This document shows, piece by piece, positions 51,082 to 60,661 of a stretch of DNA of 64,000 bases. Below the pieces are notes generated by a model. The model worked only from the letters and a program-made list of their open reading frames with translations. It had not been told where the DNA came from and ran no database searches. The position numbers and the translations under genes are program-made. Every line of letters starts with the position of its first letter. Positions within the stretch are counted from its first letter, which is position 1. Location of the stretch: NCBI RefSeq assembly GCF_029893635.1, contig NZ_JARXYR010000002.1, positions 3,943,001-4,007,000 on the forward strand. The letters run 5' to 3'. This stretch comes from Variovorax sp. TBS-050B. GTDB taxonomy: Bacteria > Pseudomonadota > Gammaproteobacteria > Burkholderiales > Burkholderiaceae_C.

Positions 51082-51666
51082 TCAGGCGGCCGCGCCCAGC
51101 CCGATCGGCGCCGGCACGATGTTCACGATGCGCGTGAAGAGCGCTTCGTACTCGCGCTCCGGCGCATGCCCGGTGAGCGGATCGCGGTTGCGGCCGAAGG
51201 CCTCGTCGAGCTCTTCCCAGTCGTCCCGCGTCAGCACCTTCTCGGCAAGCGGAAGGATCTCGCGTTCTTCCATCGCCATGTGGTCGAGGTAGAAATCGAC
51301 GTACTCGCCCATGGCGCGTTCGAACGCGGCCCGGCGCGCATTGCCCAGCATCTCGTAGGCCAGCAGCGCATGCTCGACGTGGCGGATCCTGCGCTCGCCC
51401 CAGGCATGGTCGTTGTCGAGCCGATCCATCAGTTCGCGCGAGATCGGCGTGCGGGCCCGCAGCTTCGGAAACAGCAGCTCGCTCTCCTTGCGGTGGTGGC
51501 GCTTCTCGGGGAACTCGTCGACGTAGAAAAGCATGGCGCGCAAGGCCGCGAAGTCGGGCGGGCTTCCCTTGCGGCGGTACTGGTCGAGCAGCATGATGAC
51601 GGAACGCAGCATCGCGGCGAGTGCCGCGTGCTCCTGGCGAATGATGCGGATGGTGGCGTGTGTCAT
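51082..51666 (-). CDS. Hemerythrin-like HHE protein
   Basis: A 194-residue four-helix hemerythrin-type protein. Putative di-iron ligands: H13 (RQEHAAL), H58 and E61 (RHHRKESE), H87 (NDHAWGE), H129 and E133 (LDHMAMEERE). HHE proteins bind O2 or NO at a di-iron site, or protect Fe-S centres under low oxygen or nitrosative stress. Divergent from uspA, with an Fnr-like box between them. Ends convergent to the lipoprotein gene; a CTGAGCG/CGCTCAG dyad lies at 51063-51085. Confidence 0.9.
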   Translation of the reverse strand: MTHATIRIIRQEHAALAAMLRSVIMLLDQYRRKGSPPDFAALRAMLFYVDEFPEKRHHRKESELLFPKLRARTPISRELMDRLDNDHAWGERRIRHVEHALLAYEMLGNARRAAFERAMGEYVDFYLDHMAMEEREILPLAEKVLTRDDWEELDEAFGRNRDPLTGHAPEREYEALFTRIVNIVPAPIGLGAAA

Positions 51667-51716
51667 GAGAGCTCCTGTGCAGGCGCCAAGGGTCTCAAAT
51701 TCCGCCGCCCGTGGGC

Positions 51717-51730
51717 TTGCGGCAGATCAA
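51717..51730. promoter_or_regulatory. Fnr-like box between hemerythrin and uspA
   Basis: TTGCGGCAGATCAA: the right half ATCAA is perfect, the left half TTGCG matches TTGAT at three of five positions. It is centred in the 127-base divergent region, 64 bases before uspA and about 58 before the hemerythrin gene, typical activator distances. Confidence 0.5.
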
Positions 51731-51793
51731 GTCCGGCGCGCCCGCCGTCCGCATACTGGTCCGCTCCACCCACTCCAGGAAAGCGAGGACGCC

Positions 51794-52303
51794 ATGTACC
51801 AGCAGATTCTTGTGCCCATCGATGGAAGTTCGACTTCCGGCCATGGCCTGGCCGAAGCCATCCGCCTCGCGAAGGTCACCGGCGGCCGGCTGCGCCTGAT
51901 GCACGTGATCGACGAACTCTCCTTCGCGCTGACCATGGACGCCTACGCGGGCCGCGCCGGCGACTGGCTCGAGGAAATGCGCGCCGAAGCCACCCACCTG
52001 CTCGAAGAGGCCAAGGCGCGTGCCGCCGCCGAGGGCGTGACGGCCGAGGCGGTGCTGTGCGAGAACTTCCGCGGCGCCGTCCCCGAGCGCGTCGCGGCCG
52101 AGGCGGCCGCATGGCCGGCCGAGCTGATCGTGCTCGGCACGCACGGGCGCCGCGGCCTCGGCCGCTTCGTCATGGGCAGCAGCGCGGAAAAGATCTTGCG
52201 CACCGCGCCCGTGCCGGTGCTGCTCGTGCGCGCGCCCGAGCACCATGCGCGGGCGGATGCGGAGCGCTTCGCGATGCCGCGCGGCGCCGTGGCCAGCCAG
52301 TAG
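51794..52303 (+). CDS. Universal stress protein UspA family
   Basis: A 169-residue UspA protein (MYQQILVPIDGSSTSGHGLAEAIRLAKVTGGRLRLMHVID). The ATP-binding signature appears as GTHGRRGLGRFVMGSSAEKILRTAPVPVLLV (G-2x-G-9x-G(S/T)). UspA proteins of this ATP-binding class accumulate under anaerobiosis and energy stress. Its position next to an Fnr-like box supports oxygen-linked control. Confidence 0.94.
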   Translation: MYQQILVPIDGSSTSGHGLAEAIRLAKVTGGRLRLMHVIDELSFALTMDAYAGRAGDWLEEMRAEATHLLEEAKARAAAEGVTAEAVLCENFRGAVPERVAAEAAAWPAELIVLGTHGRRGLGRFVMGSSAEKILRTAPVPVLLVRAPEHHARADAERFAMPRGAVASQ

Positions 52304-52334
52304 GCGGCCTGCCCGCCGGCGGGCGGGCGGGCGT

Positions 52335-52550
52335 TCAGCCGTCGAGCGGCACGCCGCCGCCGAAGCGGCAGGTCCATTCGTCCCACAGTTCCTGCTGCAC
52401 GGCCTTGGCCGACTGCTGGCAGGCGGCCAGCATGCCCCACTGGTACTGCTGCGCCTGCAGCACGCTCGCGCTGCAGGCGGCCTGCCAGTCGAGCAGCGAA
52501 CGAAGGTAGGTGTCGAACCACGTCGGTGCCACGGGAGCATTGCTGGCCAT
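52335..52550 (-). CDS. Small phasin-like protein
   Basis: A 71-residue helical protein (MASNAPVAPTWFDTYLRSLLDWQAACSASVLQAQQYQWGMLAACQQSAKAVQQELWDEWTCRFGGGVPLDG). The amphipathic helix rich in Ala/Gln is of the type seen in phasins and similar granule- or membrane-surface proteins, but the length is short. Gene on the minus strand downstream of the desaturase with a 122-base gap. Unassigned. A GC-rich inverted repeat (about 52307-52332) separates it from uspA. Confidence 0.6.
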   Translation of the reverse strand: MASNAPVAPTWFDTYLRSLLDWQAACSASVLQAQQYQWGMLAACQQSAKAVQQELWDEWTCRFGGGVPLDG

Positions 52551-52672
52551 GTGTTCTCCTTTCGGATGGGGTGGAAGGAAGAAGGAGGGAAGGAAAAGAA
52601 GGATCTGCGGCGCAGGCGCCATTCGATCACCGCCCGCGCGCGCTGTCACCTGCCGCCGCGGCCGCGGCAAGG

Positions 52673-53863
52673 TCATGCATAGCAGCGCAGCCGCCGCGAG
52701 AACGCCGCCAGCGGTGCGATGCCGCTCGCCTCGGCGCGCTGGCACCAGTCCTGCAGCTGGCGCGCGAGCTGTTCGCCCGTGGCGCTGGAGCGCGACCACA
52801 GTGCCGTGAGTTCGCCGCGCATCGCATACATGGTGTCCAGCGCCTTCGAGCCGCGCAGTGCGCGTGCGAGCCGCTCGCGGCGCGAGGCGTCGAGCGCACG
52901 CTCGTCGCGCACCAGCCAGCGCCGCACGCCGCGCAGCGCACGCGCATCCTCGGGCGCCACGCGGCGCAGCCGGCCCAGCTCCTCGGCGTAGGCCTGCTTC
53001 AGCGAGCGGCCGTAGCGCGTGAGCACGTCGTAGTGGCAGCGGATCACCGCCTGCACGGTGTCGGGGTCCACCACGGGCCGCGGCGCCGCCGTGAAGCGCG
53101 GCGTCGGCGCCACGTGCTTCACCGTCGCGAGGCCGAGCGCCTGCAGCACGCGGATGTAGAGCCAGCCCACGTCGAACTCGTACCACTTGTACGACAGCCT
53201 GGCCGACGACGGGAAGGCATGGTGGTTGTTGTGCAGTTCCTCGCCACCGATCAGGATGCCGATCGGCGAGATGTTCGTGCTGGCGTCGGGCGCCGGCCAG
53301 TTGCGGTAGCCCCAGTAGTGGCCGATGCCGTTGACCACGCCCGCGGCCCAGAACGGGATCCACACGATCTGCACCAGCAGGATCAGCGCGCCCGGCAGCA
53401 CGCCGAAGAGCAGCATGTCCAGCACGCCCATCGCCACGATGCCGAGGATCTTGTGGCGCGAATACACGTGGCGCTCGATCCAGTCGTCCGGCGTGCCGTG
53501 GCCGTAACGCACGATGGTCTCGGGCTTGCGCGCCTCGCGCACGTACAGGAACACGCCGCGCCACAGCACCCGCTGGATGCCCAGCACCTGCGGGCTGTGC
53601 GGGTCTTCGGGCGTGTCGCATTTCGCATGGTGCTTGCGGTGCACCGCCGCCCACTCCTTCGTCACCATGCCGGTGGTGAGCCAGAGCCAGAAGCGGAAGA
53701 AATGGCTCGCCAGCGGATGCAGGTCGAGCGCCCGGTGCGCCTGGTGGCGGTGCAGGAAGATGGTGACCGAGGCGATGGTGACGTGCGTCAGCGCGAGCGC
53801 CACCAGCACCAGCCCCCACCAGGGAAGATCGAAAACACCGGAAAAGAACAACGAAGACGGCAT
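52673..53863 (-). CDS. Acyl-CoA / fatty acid desaturase
   Basis: A 396-residue membrane desaturase. Start at ATG 53863 behind AAAGGTG (an upstream frame to 54118 has no desaturase sequence). The three histidine boxes are present: HRHQAHRAL, HRKHHAK, and HNNHHAFPSS. Membrane helices lie at the N-terminus and middle (LPWWGLVLVALALTHVTIASVTIFL, ILGIVAMGVLDMLLFGVLPGALILLVQIVWIPFWAA). It introduces a double bond into acyl chains, using O2. The basic C-terminal 130 residues (ARALRGVRRWLVRDERALDASRRERLARALRG) are an extension beyond the core. Divergent from the BON gene with an Fnr-like box between. Confidence 0.9.
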   Translation of the reverse strand: MPSSLFFSGVFDLPWWGLVLVALALTHVTIASVTIFLHRHQAHRALDLHPLASHFFRFWLWLTTGMVTKEWAAVHRKHHAKCDTPEDPHSPQVLGIQRVLWRGVFLYVREARKPETIVRYGHGTPDDWIERHVYSRHKILGIVAMGVLDMLLFGVLPGALILLVQIVWIPFWAAGVVNGIGHYWGYRNWPAPDASTNISPIGILIGGEELHNNHHAFPSSARLSYKWYEFDVGWLYIRVLQALGLATVKHVAPTPRFTAAPRPVVDPDTVQAVIRCHYDVLTRYGRSLKQAYAEELGRLRRVAPEDARALRGVRRWLVRDERALDASRRERLARALRGSKALDTMYAMRGELTALWSRSSATGEQLARQLQDWCQRAEASGIAPLAAFSRRLRCYA

Positions 53864-53917
53864 AGGCACCTTTGGAACGCGATCGCCGGATTCTGCGAAG
53901 CGGCGCCGCCCGCGGCC

Positions 53918-53931
53918 TTGATGCAGCGCAA
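53918..53931. promoter_or_regulatory. Fnr-like box between desaturase and BON/phosphoketolase genes
   Basis: TTGATGCAGCGCAA: the left half TTGAT is perfect, the right half CGCAA matches ATCAA at three of five. Read on the other strand it is TTGCGCTGCATCAA, the same TTGCG-N4-ATCAA form as the box at 51717-51730. It lies 55 bases from the desaturase start and 149 bases before the BON gene. Confidence 0.5.
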
Positions 53932-54079
53932 GCCCGCTGCAGCCAGCCGGCCGAAGAATGGGGCACCCACCGACAGCACCCGCGCCGAAGATGTGGAACA
54001 ACACGGCCGTGCGGGCCCGGGCGCCTGCATGCGCGCGACGCTGGCGGAACCCCCTTTTCCCCCGGAAGGAAGGTCTGAA

Positions 54080-54307
54080 ATGAACCCCGACATGCCCCCC
54101 GACGTGCAGCTCAGGCACGAGGTCTTCGCCCAGCTCAACTGGGACCCGGCCGTCTGCGGCTGCGACGTGGACGTGAGCGTGAAGGACGGCGTCGTCACGC
54201 TGTCCGGCCGGCTCGCGAGCGAGGCGCTCAAGGCCGCCGTCGAGCGCGCCGTGCGCCGTGCCGAAGGCATCGGCCCGGTGGTGAACCGCCTGACGGCCGC
54301 GGCGTGA
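54080..54307 (+). CDS. BON domain protein
   Basis: A 75-residue single BON domain ([65 protein letters not shown]) with the typical beta-alpha-beta-beta-alpha order and a GV-x-L-x-G turn. No signal peptide, so cytosolic. Strong GGAAGGAAGG ribosome site. It precedes the phosphoketolase and its stop lies 17 bases before that start codon; together they form an operon. BON proteins without export signals bind ligands or membranes in stress responses. Confidence 0.85.
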   Translation: MNPDMPPDVQLRHEVFAQLNWDPAVCGCDVDVSVKDGVVTLSGRLASEALKAAVERAVRRAEGIGPVVNRLTAAA

Positions 54308-54324
54308 TGCAGGAAGGAAAGCCG

Positions 54325-56715
54325 ATGTCCGCCGTGCCCTCCCCGACCCGGGTCGACCCCGAATTCGAGCGCCTCGACGCCTGGTGGCGCGCGGCCAACT
54401 ACCTCTCGGTCGGGCAGATCTACCTGATGGACAACCCGCTGCTGCGCGAGAAGCTCCAGCTCCCGCACATCAAGCCGCGGCTGCTCGGCCACTGGGGCAC
54501 CACCCCGGGGCTCAATTTCATCTATGCGCACATGAACCGCGCGATCAACGCGCGCGATCTCGACGCGATCTTCATCGCCGGCCCCGGCCATGGCGGCCCG
54601 GCGGCCGTCGCCAACACCTACCTCGAAGGCACCTACAGCGAGGTCTATCCCGAGGTCGGCCGCGACGCCGCGGGGCTCAAGCGGCTGTTCACGCAGTTCT
54701 CGTTCCCGGGCGGCATCCCGAGCCATGTGGCGCCGGAGACGCCCGGTTCGATCCACGAGGGCGGCGAGCTCGGCTACTCGCTGCTGCATGCCTACGGCGC
54801 GGTGTTCGACAACCCCGGCCTGCTCGCCTGCTGCGTGGTCGGCGACGGCGAGGCCGAGACCGGCGCGCTCGCCGCGAGCTGGCATTCCAACAAGTTCCTG
54901 AATCCGGCGACCGACGGCGCCGTGCTGCCGATCCTGCATCTCAACGGCTACAAGATCGCCGGGCCGACGGTGCTCGCGCGCATCGGCGAGGAGGAGCTCA
55001 CGCAGCTGCTGCGCGGCTACGGCCATGAACCGTACTTCGTGAGCGGCGACGAGCCGGCCGCGATGCACCGAGCCATGGCCGCCGCGCTCGACCGCGCGCT
55101 CGACGGCATCCGCGCGATCCAGTCCGCCGCGCGCCGGGACGGTTTCCGCGAGCGCCCGCGCTGGCCGATGATCGTGCTGCGCTCGCCCAAGGGCTGGACC
55201 GGCCCGAAGCAGGTCGACGGCACGCCGGTGGAAGGCACTTTCCGCGCCCACCAGGTGCCGCTCACCGGCTTCGCGAAGAACCCGGCGCACGTCGGCCTGC
55301 TCGAAGCGTGGCTGCGCAGCTACCGGCCCGAGGAACTGTTCGACGCGGACGGCGCCCTGCGCGCCGAGATCGCCGCGCTCGCGCCGCGCGGCGAGAAGCG
55401 CATGAGCGCCAGTCCGCATGCCAACGGCGGGCGGCTGCTCAAGCCGCTCGACATGCCGCCCTTCCGCGCGCATGCCGTGGCGGTCGAGGCTCCCGGCGCC
55501 GTCGATGCCGAGGCCACGCGCGTCGCCGGCCTGTTCCTGCGCGACGTGATGCAGCGCAACGCGGCCGCGCGCAACTTCCGCGTGATGGGCCCCGACGAGA
55601 CCACCTCGAACCGGCTCGGCGCGCTCTTCGAGGTGACCACGCGCACCTCCGTGGCCGAACTGCTGCCCGGCGACGACCACGTCTCGCCCGACGGCCGGGT
55701 GATGGAAGTGCTCAGCGAGCATCTGTGCCAGGGCTGGCTCGAAGGCTATCTGCTCACCGGCCGGCATGGCTTCTTCTCGTGCTACGAGGCCTTCATCCAC
55801 ATCGTCGACTCGATGTTCAACCAGCATGCCAAGTGGCTCAAGGTGGCCCGCGGCATCGGCTGGCGCGCGCCCATCGCCTCGCTCAACTACCTGCTCACCA
55901 GCCACGTCTGGCGGCAGGACCACAACGGCTTCAGCCACCAGGACCCAGGCTTCCTCGACCATGTGGCCAACAAGAAGGCCGAGGTGGTGCGCATGTACCT
56001 GCCGCCCGATGCCAACACCCTGCTGTCGGTGGTCGACCACTGCCTGCGCAGCCGCAACTACGTGAACGTGATCGTCGCGGGCAAGCAGCCCGGGCCGCAG
56101 TGGCTCGACATCGAGGCGGCCGCGCGCCACTGCGCGGCCGGCCTCGGCATCTGGCACTGGGCCGGCAACGAGGACGACGGCACCCCGCCCGACGTGGTGA
56201 TGGCCTGCGCCGGCGACGTGCCCACGCTCGAGACCCTGGCCGCCGTCGACCTGCTGCGCCGGCTGGTGCCCGAGCTCAGGGTGCGCGTGGTGAACGTGGT
56301 CGACCTGATGGCGCTGCAGTCGCCCGACGCGCATCCGCACGGCCTCGCCGATGCCGACTTCGACGCCGTCTTCACCGCCGACAGGCCCGTGGTCTTCGCC
56401 TTCCACGGCTATCCCTCGCTGATCCACCGGCTGGCCTACAAGCGCCGCAACCACCCCAACTTCCACGTGCACGGCTACTGCGAGGAAGGCACCACCACCA
56501 CGCCCTTCGACATGACGGTGCTCAACCGGCTCGACCGCTTCCATCTCGCCGCCGACGCGATCGCCCGCGCCGGGCGCCTGGGCGAGCGCGCCGCGCCCGC
56601 GCAGCAGCACCTGCGCGAGCGGCTCGAAGCGCACCGCGCCTACATCACGGTGCACGGCAAGGACATGCCCGAGATCGAGGACTGGCGCTGGGGCGCTGAA
56701 GGTAAAAACCCCTGA
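54325..56715 (+). CDS. xfp: Phosphoketolase
   Basis: A 796-residue thiamine-diphosphate enzyme. I chose ATG 54325 ([14 protein letters not shown]) because AGGAAGGAAAG precedes it; GTG/ATG at 54304/54307 overlap the BON stop. Family sequence: [88 protein letters not shown] (TPP-binding GDGE), and [21 protein letters not shown]. It cleaves xylulose-5-phosphate or fructose-6-phosphate to acetyl-phosphate. In bacteria with cbb3 oxidase and Usp genes nearby it likely serves a low-oxygen acetyl-phosphate route. Confidence 0.96.
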   Translation: MSAVPSPTRVDPEFERLDAWWRAANYLSVGQIYLMDNPLLREKLQLPHIKPRLLGHWGTTPGLNFIYAHMNRAINARDLDAIFIAGPGHGGPAAVANTYLEGTYSEVYPEVGRDAAGLKRLFTQFSFPGGIPSHVAPETPGSIHEGGELGYSLLHAYGAVFDNPGLLACCVVGDGEAETGALAASWHSNKFLNPATDGAVLPILHLNGYKIAGPTVLARIGEEELTQLLRGYGHEPYFVSGDEPAAMHRAMAAALDRALDGIRAIQSAARRDGFRERPRWPMIVLRSPKGWTGPKQVDGTPVEGTFRAHQVPLTGFAKNPAHVGLLEAWLRSYRPEELFDADGALRAEIAALAPRGEKRMSASPHANGGRLLKPLDMPPFRAHAVAVEAPGAVDAEATRVAGLFLRDVMQRNAAARNFRVMGPDETTSNRLGALFEVTTRTSVAELLPGDDHVSPDGRVMEVLSEHLCQGWLEGYLLTGRHGFFSCYEAFIHIVDSMFNQHAKWLKVARGIGWRAPIASLNYLLTSHVWRQDHNGFSHQDPGFLDHVANKKAEVVRMYLPPDANTLLSVVDHCLRSRNYVNVIVAGKQPGPQWLDIEAAARHCAAGLGIWHWAGNEDDGTPPDVVMACAGDVPTLETLAAVDLLRRLVPELRVRVVNVVDLMALQSPDAHPHGLADADFDAVFTADRPVVFAFHGYPSLIHRLAYKRRNHPNFHVHGYCEEGTTTTPFDMTVLNRLDRFHLAADAIARAGRLGERAAPAQQHLRERLEAHRAYITVHGKDMPEIEDWRWGAEGKNP

Positions 56716-56786
56716 TTGGTGCGTGATACGCTTACACGGTGCCTGCGCCCCCCGCGCCGGCACGCGCCCCACTCCTGCTTTCCTGA

Positions 56787-57554
56787 ATGACTTCCGCCTT
56801 CCACATCGCGGTTCTCGACGACGAGGTCGACATCACGCTGCTGCTGGCCAACTACCTGCAAGGCCACGGCTTCCGGGTGACGCAGCTGCACGACGGCCGC
56901 GCCCTGACCGCGCTGATGAACACCGATCCGGCCGACCTCGTGCTGCTCGACCTGGGCCTGCCGGGCGAGGACGGCTTCGCGATCGCGCGCCGCATGCGCG
57001 AGACCTGGCGCTGCGGGCTGGTGATCGTCACCGGCCGCGGCGACGCGGTGGACAAGATCGTGGGGCTGGAGGTGGGCGCCGACGACTACGTGACCAAGCC
57101 CTTCGACCTGCGCGAGCTGGTCGCGCGCATCAAGGCCGTGCTGCGCCGCCTGGCGCCAGAGGGCGTTCTAGCCGCCGCTGCGGCATCCGCGCCTGCCACC
57201 GCCGCCGCTCCGTCGCCCGCGCCGGCCGGCGCCGCCACGCGGCTGGTCTTTGCCGGCTGGCGGCTCGACACCGCCGCGCGCAGCCTGTCGAACCCGCAGG
57301 GGCAGGACGTGGCGCTCACGGGCGGCGAGTTCGACCTGCTGTGCGCCTTCGCGCGCCACCCGGGGCGCGTGCTCTCGCGCGACTTCCTGCTGGAGCAGAC
57401 GCGCGGCCGCGAGGCCGCGCCCTTCGACCGCACGATCGACGTGCAGGTCGGCCGGCTGCGCCGCAAGATCGAGGCCGACGCCGACGATCCGCAGATCATC
57501 AAGTCCGTGCGCGGCGCCGGCTACATCCTCGTTCCGCCGGTCGCCCCGGGCTGA
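56787..57554 (+). CDS. OmpR/PhoB-family response regulator
   Basis: A 255-residue regulator: receiver domain about 1-120 with acidic pocket DDE and phospho-acceptor D55 (VLLDLGLPG), KPF at 106; a 35-residue Ala/Pro linker (LAAAAASAPATAAAPSPAPAGAA); and a winged-helix C-terminal domain (LTGGEFDLLCAFARHPGRVLSRDFLLEQTRGREAAPFDRTIDVQVGRLRRKIEAD). Followed after 4 bases by the hybrid kinase. Long linker is unusual for PhoB members. Confidence 0.94.
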   Translation: MTSAFHIAVLDDEVDITLLLANYLQGHGFRVTQLHDGRALTALMNTDPADLVLLDLGLPGEDGFAIARRMRETWRCGLVIVTGRGDAVDKIVGLEVGADDYVTKPFDLRELVARIKAVLRRLAPEGVLAAAAASAPATAAAPSPAPAGAATRLVFAGWRLDTAARSLSNPQGQDVALTGGEFDLLCAFARHPGRVLSRDFLLEQTRGREAAPFDRTIDVQVGRLRRKIEADADDPQIIKSVRGAGYILVPPVAPG

Positions 57555-57558
57555 TGCG

Positions 57559-59643
57559 ATGACGCCCGGTACCGCCGCCCTCCCCGGCCTGCCTTCCGGC
57601 ATCGAGGAAAGCAGCGTCTTCCGCTCGCTCTTCATCGCCTACCCCGATGCGCTGCTTCTGGTCGACCAGGCCGGCGGCATCGTGCTGGCCAATCCCTCGG
57701 CGGCCACGCTGCTGGGCTACACGGTCGAGGAACTCACGGGCCTGAGCGTGGATGCGCTGGTGCCCGACAGCATCCGCCCGCGCCATGCCTCCTACCGCGA
57801 AGCCTACGGCCAGGCGCCGCGCGCGCGGCCCATGGGCACGCAGATGGAACTGGTCGCCAAGCGCAAGGACGGCAGCGAGGTGATGGTGGAGATCGCCCTG
57901 AGCCCGCTGCAGAACCAGGGCCTGCCCTTCGTGGTGGCCGCGATCCGAGACATCGGCGCCTACCCGCGCGTGAAGCAGGCGCTGCAGCGCGCACGCTACA
58001 GCGACTACCTCGCGCAGCTCGGCCGGCTGGCCGTGGACACGCGCGACCTGCAGGTGGTGCTCGACCATGTGCCGGCCATCGCCGCCGAGGCGCTCGAGGT
58101 CGACCTGGCGATGGTGCTGCTGCTCGAAAGCAGCCGGCTCGAATTCCGCGTCGCCAGCGGCGTCGGCCTGATGCCGGGCGAAGAGATCGGCGCCCGGCTG
58201 CCCAGCCATCCGCACACGCCGCCGGGCTTCGTGTTCGCCGAGGGCCGGCCGGTGGTGGTGTCGGACTACCGCGAGGAGCGGCGCTTCGCCGTGCCGCAGG
58301 CGTACCTCGATGCGGGGCTGGTCAGCGCGCTGGCGGTGCCCTTCTACGACCGCGGCCGCTTCACCGGCGTGCTGACCGTGCGCTCGCGCGAGGCCAAGCG
58401 CTTCGGCGACGAGGAACTGCGCTTCCTGGAGTCGCTCTCGAACCTGCTCGCCACCAGCCTGCAGCGGGTGCAGACCGAAGAGGCGCTCAACCACGCCCAG
58501 CGGCTGGAGAGCGTCGGCCAGCTCACGGGCGGCATCGCGCACGACTTCAACAACCTGCTCACCATCATCCAGGGCAACCTGCAGGTGCTCGAGGATCTGC
58601 CCGGCCTCGCGCAGGACGCCTATGCGCAGCAGCTCGTGGCCGCCGCCGCGCGCGCTTCCCGGCGCGGCGCCGAGCTCACCGGCAAGCTGCTCGCGTTCTC
58701 GCGCCGCCAGATGCTGCAGCCCAATGCGGTCGACACGCAGGCGCTGCTCCAGTCGCTGGCCGACATGCTGCGCCGCACGCTCGACCAGCGCATCGCGATC
58801 ACCATCGACGCCGCGCCCGACTGTCCGCCGGTGCTGGCCGACCCGGGGCAGCTCGAATCCGCGCTGCTGAACATCGCCATCAATGCGCGCGACGCGATGC
58901 CCGAAGGCGGCACGCTGCATTTCCGCACCGAGGCCTGCGCCGCGCTGCCGCCCGAGGTGCGCAACGAGCTGAGCGGCCGCGACGCGCACGGCCGCTTCGT
59001 CGCGATCGCCATCGCCGACAGCGGCACCGGCATGACCGAGGAAGTGAAGGAGCGCGCCTTCGAGCCCTTCTTCACCACCAAGGACACCGGCCGCGGCACC
59101 GGCCTGGGCCTGAGCACCGTCTATGGCTTCGCCAAGCAGTCGAAGGGCGCGGTGGCGATCGCCACGCGTCCGGGCGCCGGCACCACGGTGACGCTCTACC
59201 TGCCGCAGCTCGACGACGCGGCGGCGCCGCCCGCCGAGGAAGCGCCCGGCGACCACAGCCTGCGCCCCGGCGTGCGCGTGATGCTGGTCGAGGACGACGC
59301 CGAGGTGCGCAAGGTGGTGCAGGCCTTCCTGGCCGCGCTGGGCTGCAGCGTCACTTCGGCCGCCAACGCCGAGGAGGCGCTGCTCGCCATGGAAGCCGAC
59401 GGCGTTGGCTTCGACGTGCTGCTGAGCGACATCGCGCTCGGTTCCGGCATGCGCGGCACCCGGCTCGCGGCCGAGGCCGAGCGGCGCTTTCCGGACCTCG
59501 CCATCCTGCTGATGTCGGGCTTCTCGTCGGAACTGCTCGAAGCCGATCGCGACGCCCTGCAGGGCTGGGAACTGCTGCGCAAGCCCTACACGCGGGCCGA
59601 ACTCGCACGTGCGCTGGCGCGGGTGCTTCCCGCGCGCGCCTGA
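57559..59643 (+). CDS. Soluble hybrid sensor histidine kinase (PAS-GAF-HK-REC)
   Basis: A 694-residue protein without membrane segments. Order: PAS ([42 protein letters not shown], about 15-130), GAF ([29 protein letters not shown], about 165-305), HisKA with H328 in [11 protein letters not shown], HATPase ([37 protein letters not shown]), and a C-terminal receiver with D624 ([10 protein letters not shown]). Cytosolic sensing of redox, light or a ligand is possible through PAS/GAF; no haem or flavin residue is evident. Cognate partner is probably the preceding regulator. Confidence 0.93.
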   Translation: MTPGTAALPGLPSGIEESSVFRSLFIAYPDALLLVDQAGGIVLANPSAATLLGYTVEELTGLSVDALVPDSIRPRHASYREAYGQAPRARPMGTQMELVAKRKDGSEVMVEIALSPLQNQGLPFVVAAIRDIGAYPRVKQALQRARYSDYLAQLGRLAVDTRDLQVVLDHVPAIAAEALEVDLAMVLLLESSRLEFRVASGVGLMPGEEIGARLPSHPHTPPGFVFAEGRPVVVSDYREERRFAVPQAYLDAGLVSALAVPFYDRGRFTGVLTVRSREAKRFGDEELRFLESLSNLLATSLQRVQTEEALNHAQRLESVGQLTGGIAHDFNNLLTIIQGNLQVLEDLPGLAQDAYAQQLVAAAARASRRGAELTGKLLAFSRRQMLQPNAVDTQALLQSLADMLRRTLDQRIAITIDAAPDCPPVLADPGQLESALLNIAINARDAMPEGGTLHFRTEACAALPPEVRNELSGRDAHGRFVAIAIADSGTGMTEEVKERAFEPFFTTKDTGRGTGLGLSTVYGFAKQSKGAVAIATRPGAGTTVTLYLPQLDDAAAPPAEEAPGDHSLRPGVRVMLVEDDAEVRKVVQAFLAALGCSVTSAANAEEALLAMEADGVGFDVLLSDIALGSGMRGTRLAAEAERRFPDLAILLMSGFSSELLEADRDALQGWELLRKPYTRAELARALARVLPARA

Positions 59644-59650
59644 GGCAGGT

Positions 59651-60448
59651 TCACTGCAGCATCGCGGGCGCCGGCGCGAGGCAGCGCTGCACGAAGGCCG
59701 AGAGCGCGCCCACGTCGGGGATCTGCACGTCGCGGCGGCCCTTCTCCACGAACTCGATCACTTTGTCGCGCGCCAGCCGCGACAGCGCGCGGCTCACGCT
59801 CTCGAGCGTCATGCCCAGGTAGTTGCCGATCTCCGCGCGCGTCATGCGCAGCGTGATCTGGTCGGCGCGCATGCCGCGCTCGGCCAGCGACTCGGCCCAG
59901 TAGCGCAGGAAGTCGGCCACCCGCGCGTCGGCCGGCAGCGTGCAGACCGACATCAGCGAATCGCGGTCGTGCGCGATCTCGCGGCTCATGGCGGTGTGGA
60001 ACACCTGCAGCAGCGCCGGCTCGGCCAGGCAGGCCGCGAGCAGCGACGCGTACGACACCACCCAGACCTCGCTCGTGTCCATGGCCACCGCATCGCAGCC
60101 GTAGTGGTTGCGCGCCAGCCCGTCGAAGCCCAGCCAGTCGCCGCGGAACTTGAGGCCCACCACCTGCTCGCGGCCGTCGGCCGAGAGGTTGACGATCTTG
60201 AAGAAGCCCGAGTTCAGGATGTAGAGGTTGCCGAAGCGCTCGCCCGCCTGGTAGATCACCTCGCCCGCATGCACCACGCGGCGCTGCGGCGCGAGGCGCT
60301 CCTGCAGCAGCTTCTGCGTTTCGGCGAGCTTCTGGCTCGCGCGCTCGTGGCCCGGAGCGCTCACGGGCGGCAGTTCGCGGCGGGTGGCAAAGCCATGGAG
60401 CGACGGTGCTGCGGCGGGCGTGGCGGTGGTGCGGATCGGGTCGAGCAT
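59651..60448 (-). CDS. Crp/Fnr family regulator without N-terminal cluster cysteines
   Basis: A 265-residue regulator: a cyclic-nucleotide-binding-type sensor domain (LLQERLAPQRRVVHAGEVIYQAGERFGNLYILNSGFFKIVNLSADGREQVVGLKFRGDWLGFDGLA) and a HTH_CRP domain (RAEIGNYLGMTLESVSRALSRLARDKVIEF), whose recognition helix has the E..SR residues used for TTGAT half-sites. The four cysteines are scattered (GCDA, AACLA, SVCTL, QRCLA) and none lies in the N-terminal CxxC cluster of Fnr, so a [4Fe-4S] sensor looks absent; FixK/Dnr-like behaviour is possible. An IR precedes it. Confidence 0.88.
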   Translation of the reverse strand: MLDPIRTTATPAAAPSLHGFATRRELPPVSAPGHERASQKLAETQKLLQERLAPQRRVVHAGEVIYQAGERFGNLYILNSGFFKIVNLSADGREQVVGLKFRGDWLGFDGLARNHYGCDAVAMDTSEVWVVSYASLLAACLAEPALLQVFHTAMSREIAHDRDSLMSVCTLPADARVADFLRYWAESLAERGMRADQITLRMTRAEIGNYLGMTLESVSRALSRLARDKVIEFVEKGRRDVQIPDVGALSAFVQRCLAPAPAMLQ

Positions 60449-60482
60449 TTTGAAAACTCCTGCGGGCTTCTCACGTTTTTGA

Positions 60483-60611
60483 TGCGCAAATGTTAAAAAT
60501 TGCGCAAGAACACAGTGACAACGGCCGGCATCGCTCGGTAACGCTCGGTGAACGCTCTGTGTCCGGCGTGTAAGGGCATGGCTTTGCGCGCCGCGGCTTG
60601 ATCCGCATCAA
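60483..60611. promoter_or_regulatory. Perfect Fnr box and inverted repeat upstream of the regulator
   Basis: The divergent gap between the regulator (start 60448) and the gene at 60662 holds two elements. At 60598-60611 TTGATCCGCATCAA is a perfect Fnr/Dnr palindrome, 50 bases upstream of the plus-strand ATG, a good activator position. At 60483-60506 TGCGCAA and TTGCGCA form an inverted repeat with a 10-base spacer, 35 to 58 bases upstream of the regulator start, possibly a repressor site. No gene lies in the 213-base gap. Confidence 0.8.
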
Positions 60612-60661
60612 GCCCGGACGGCGCGGCGCGTCTAGCCTTGCGGGGTCTCATCGGGAGATCC

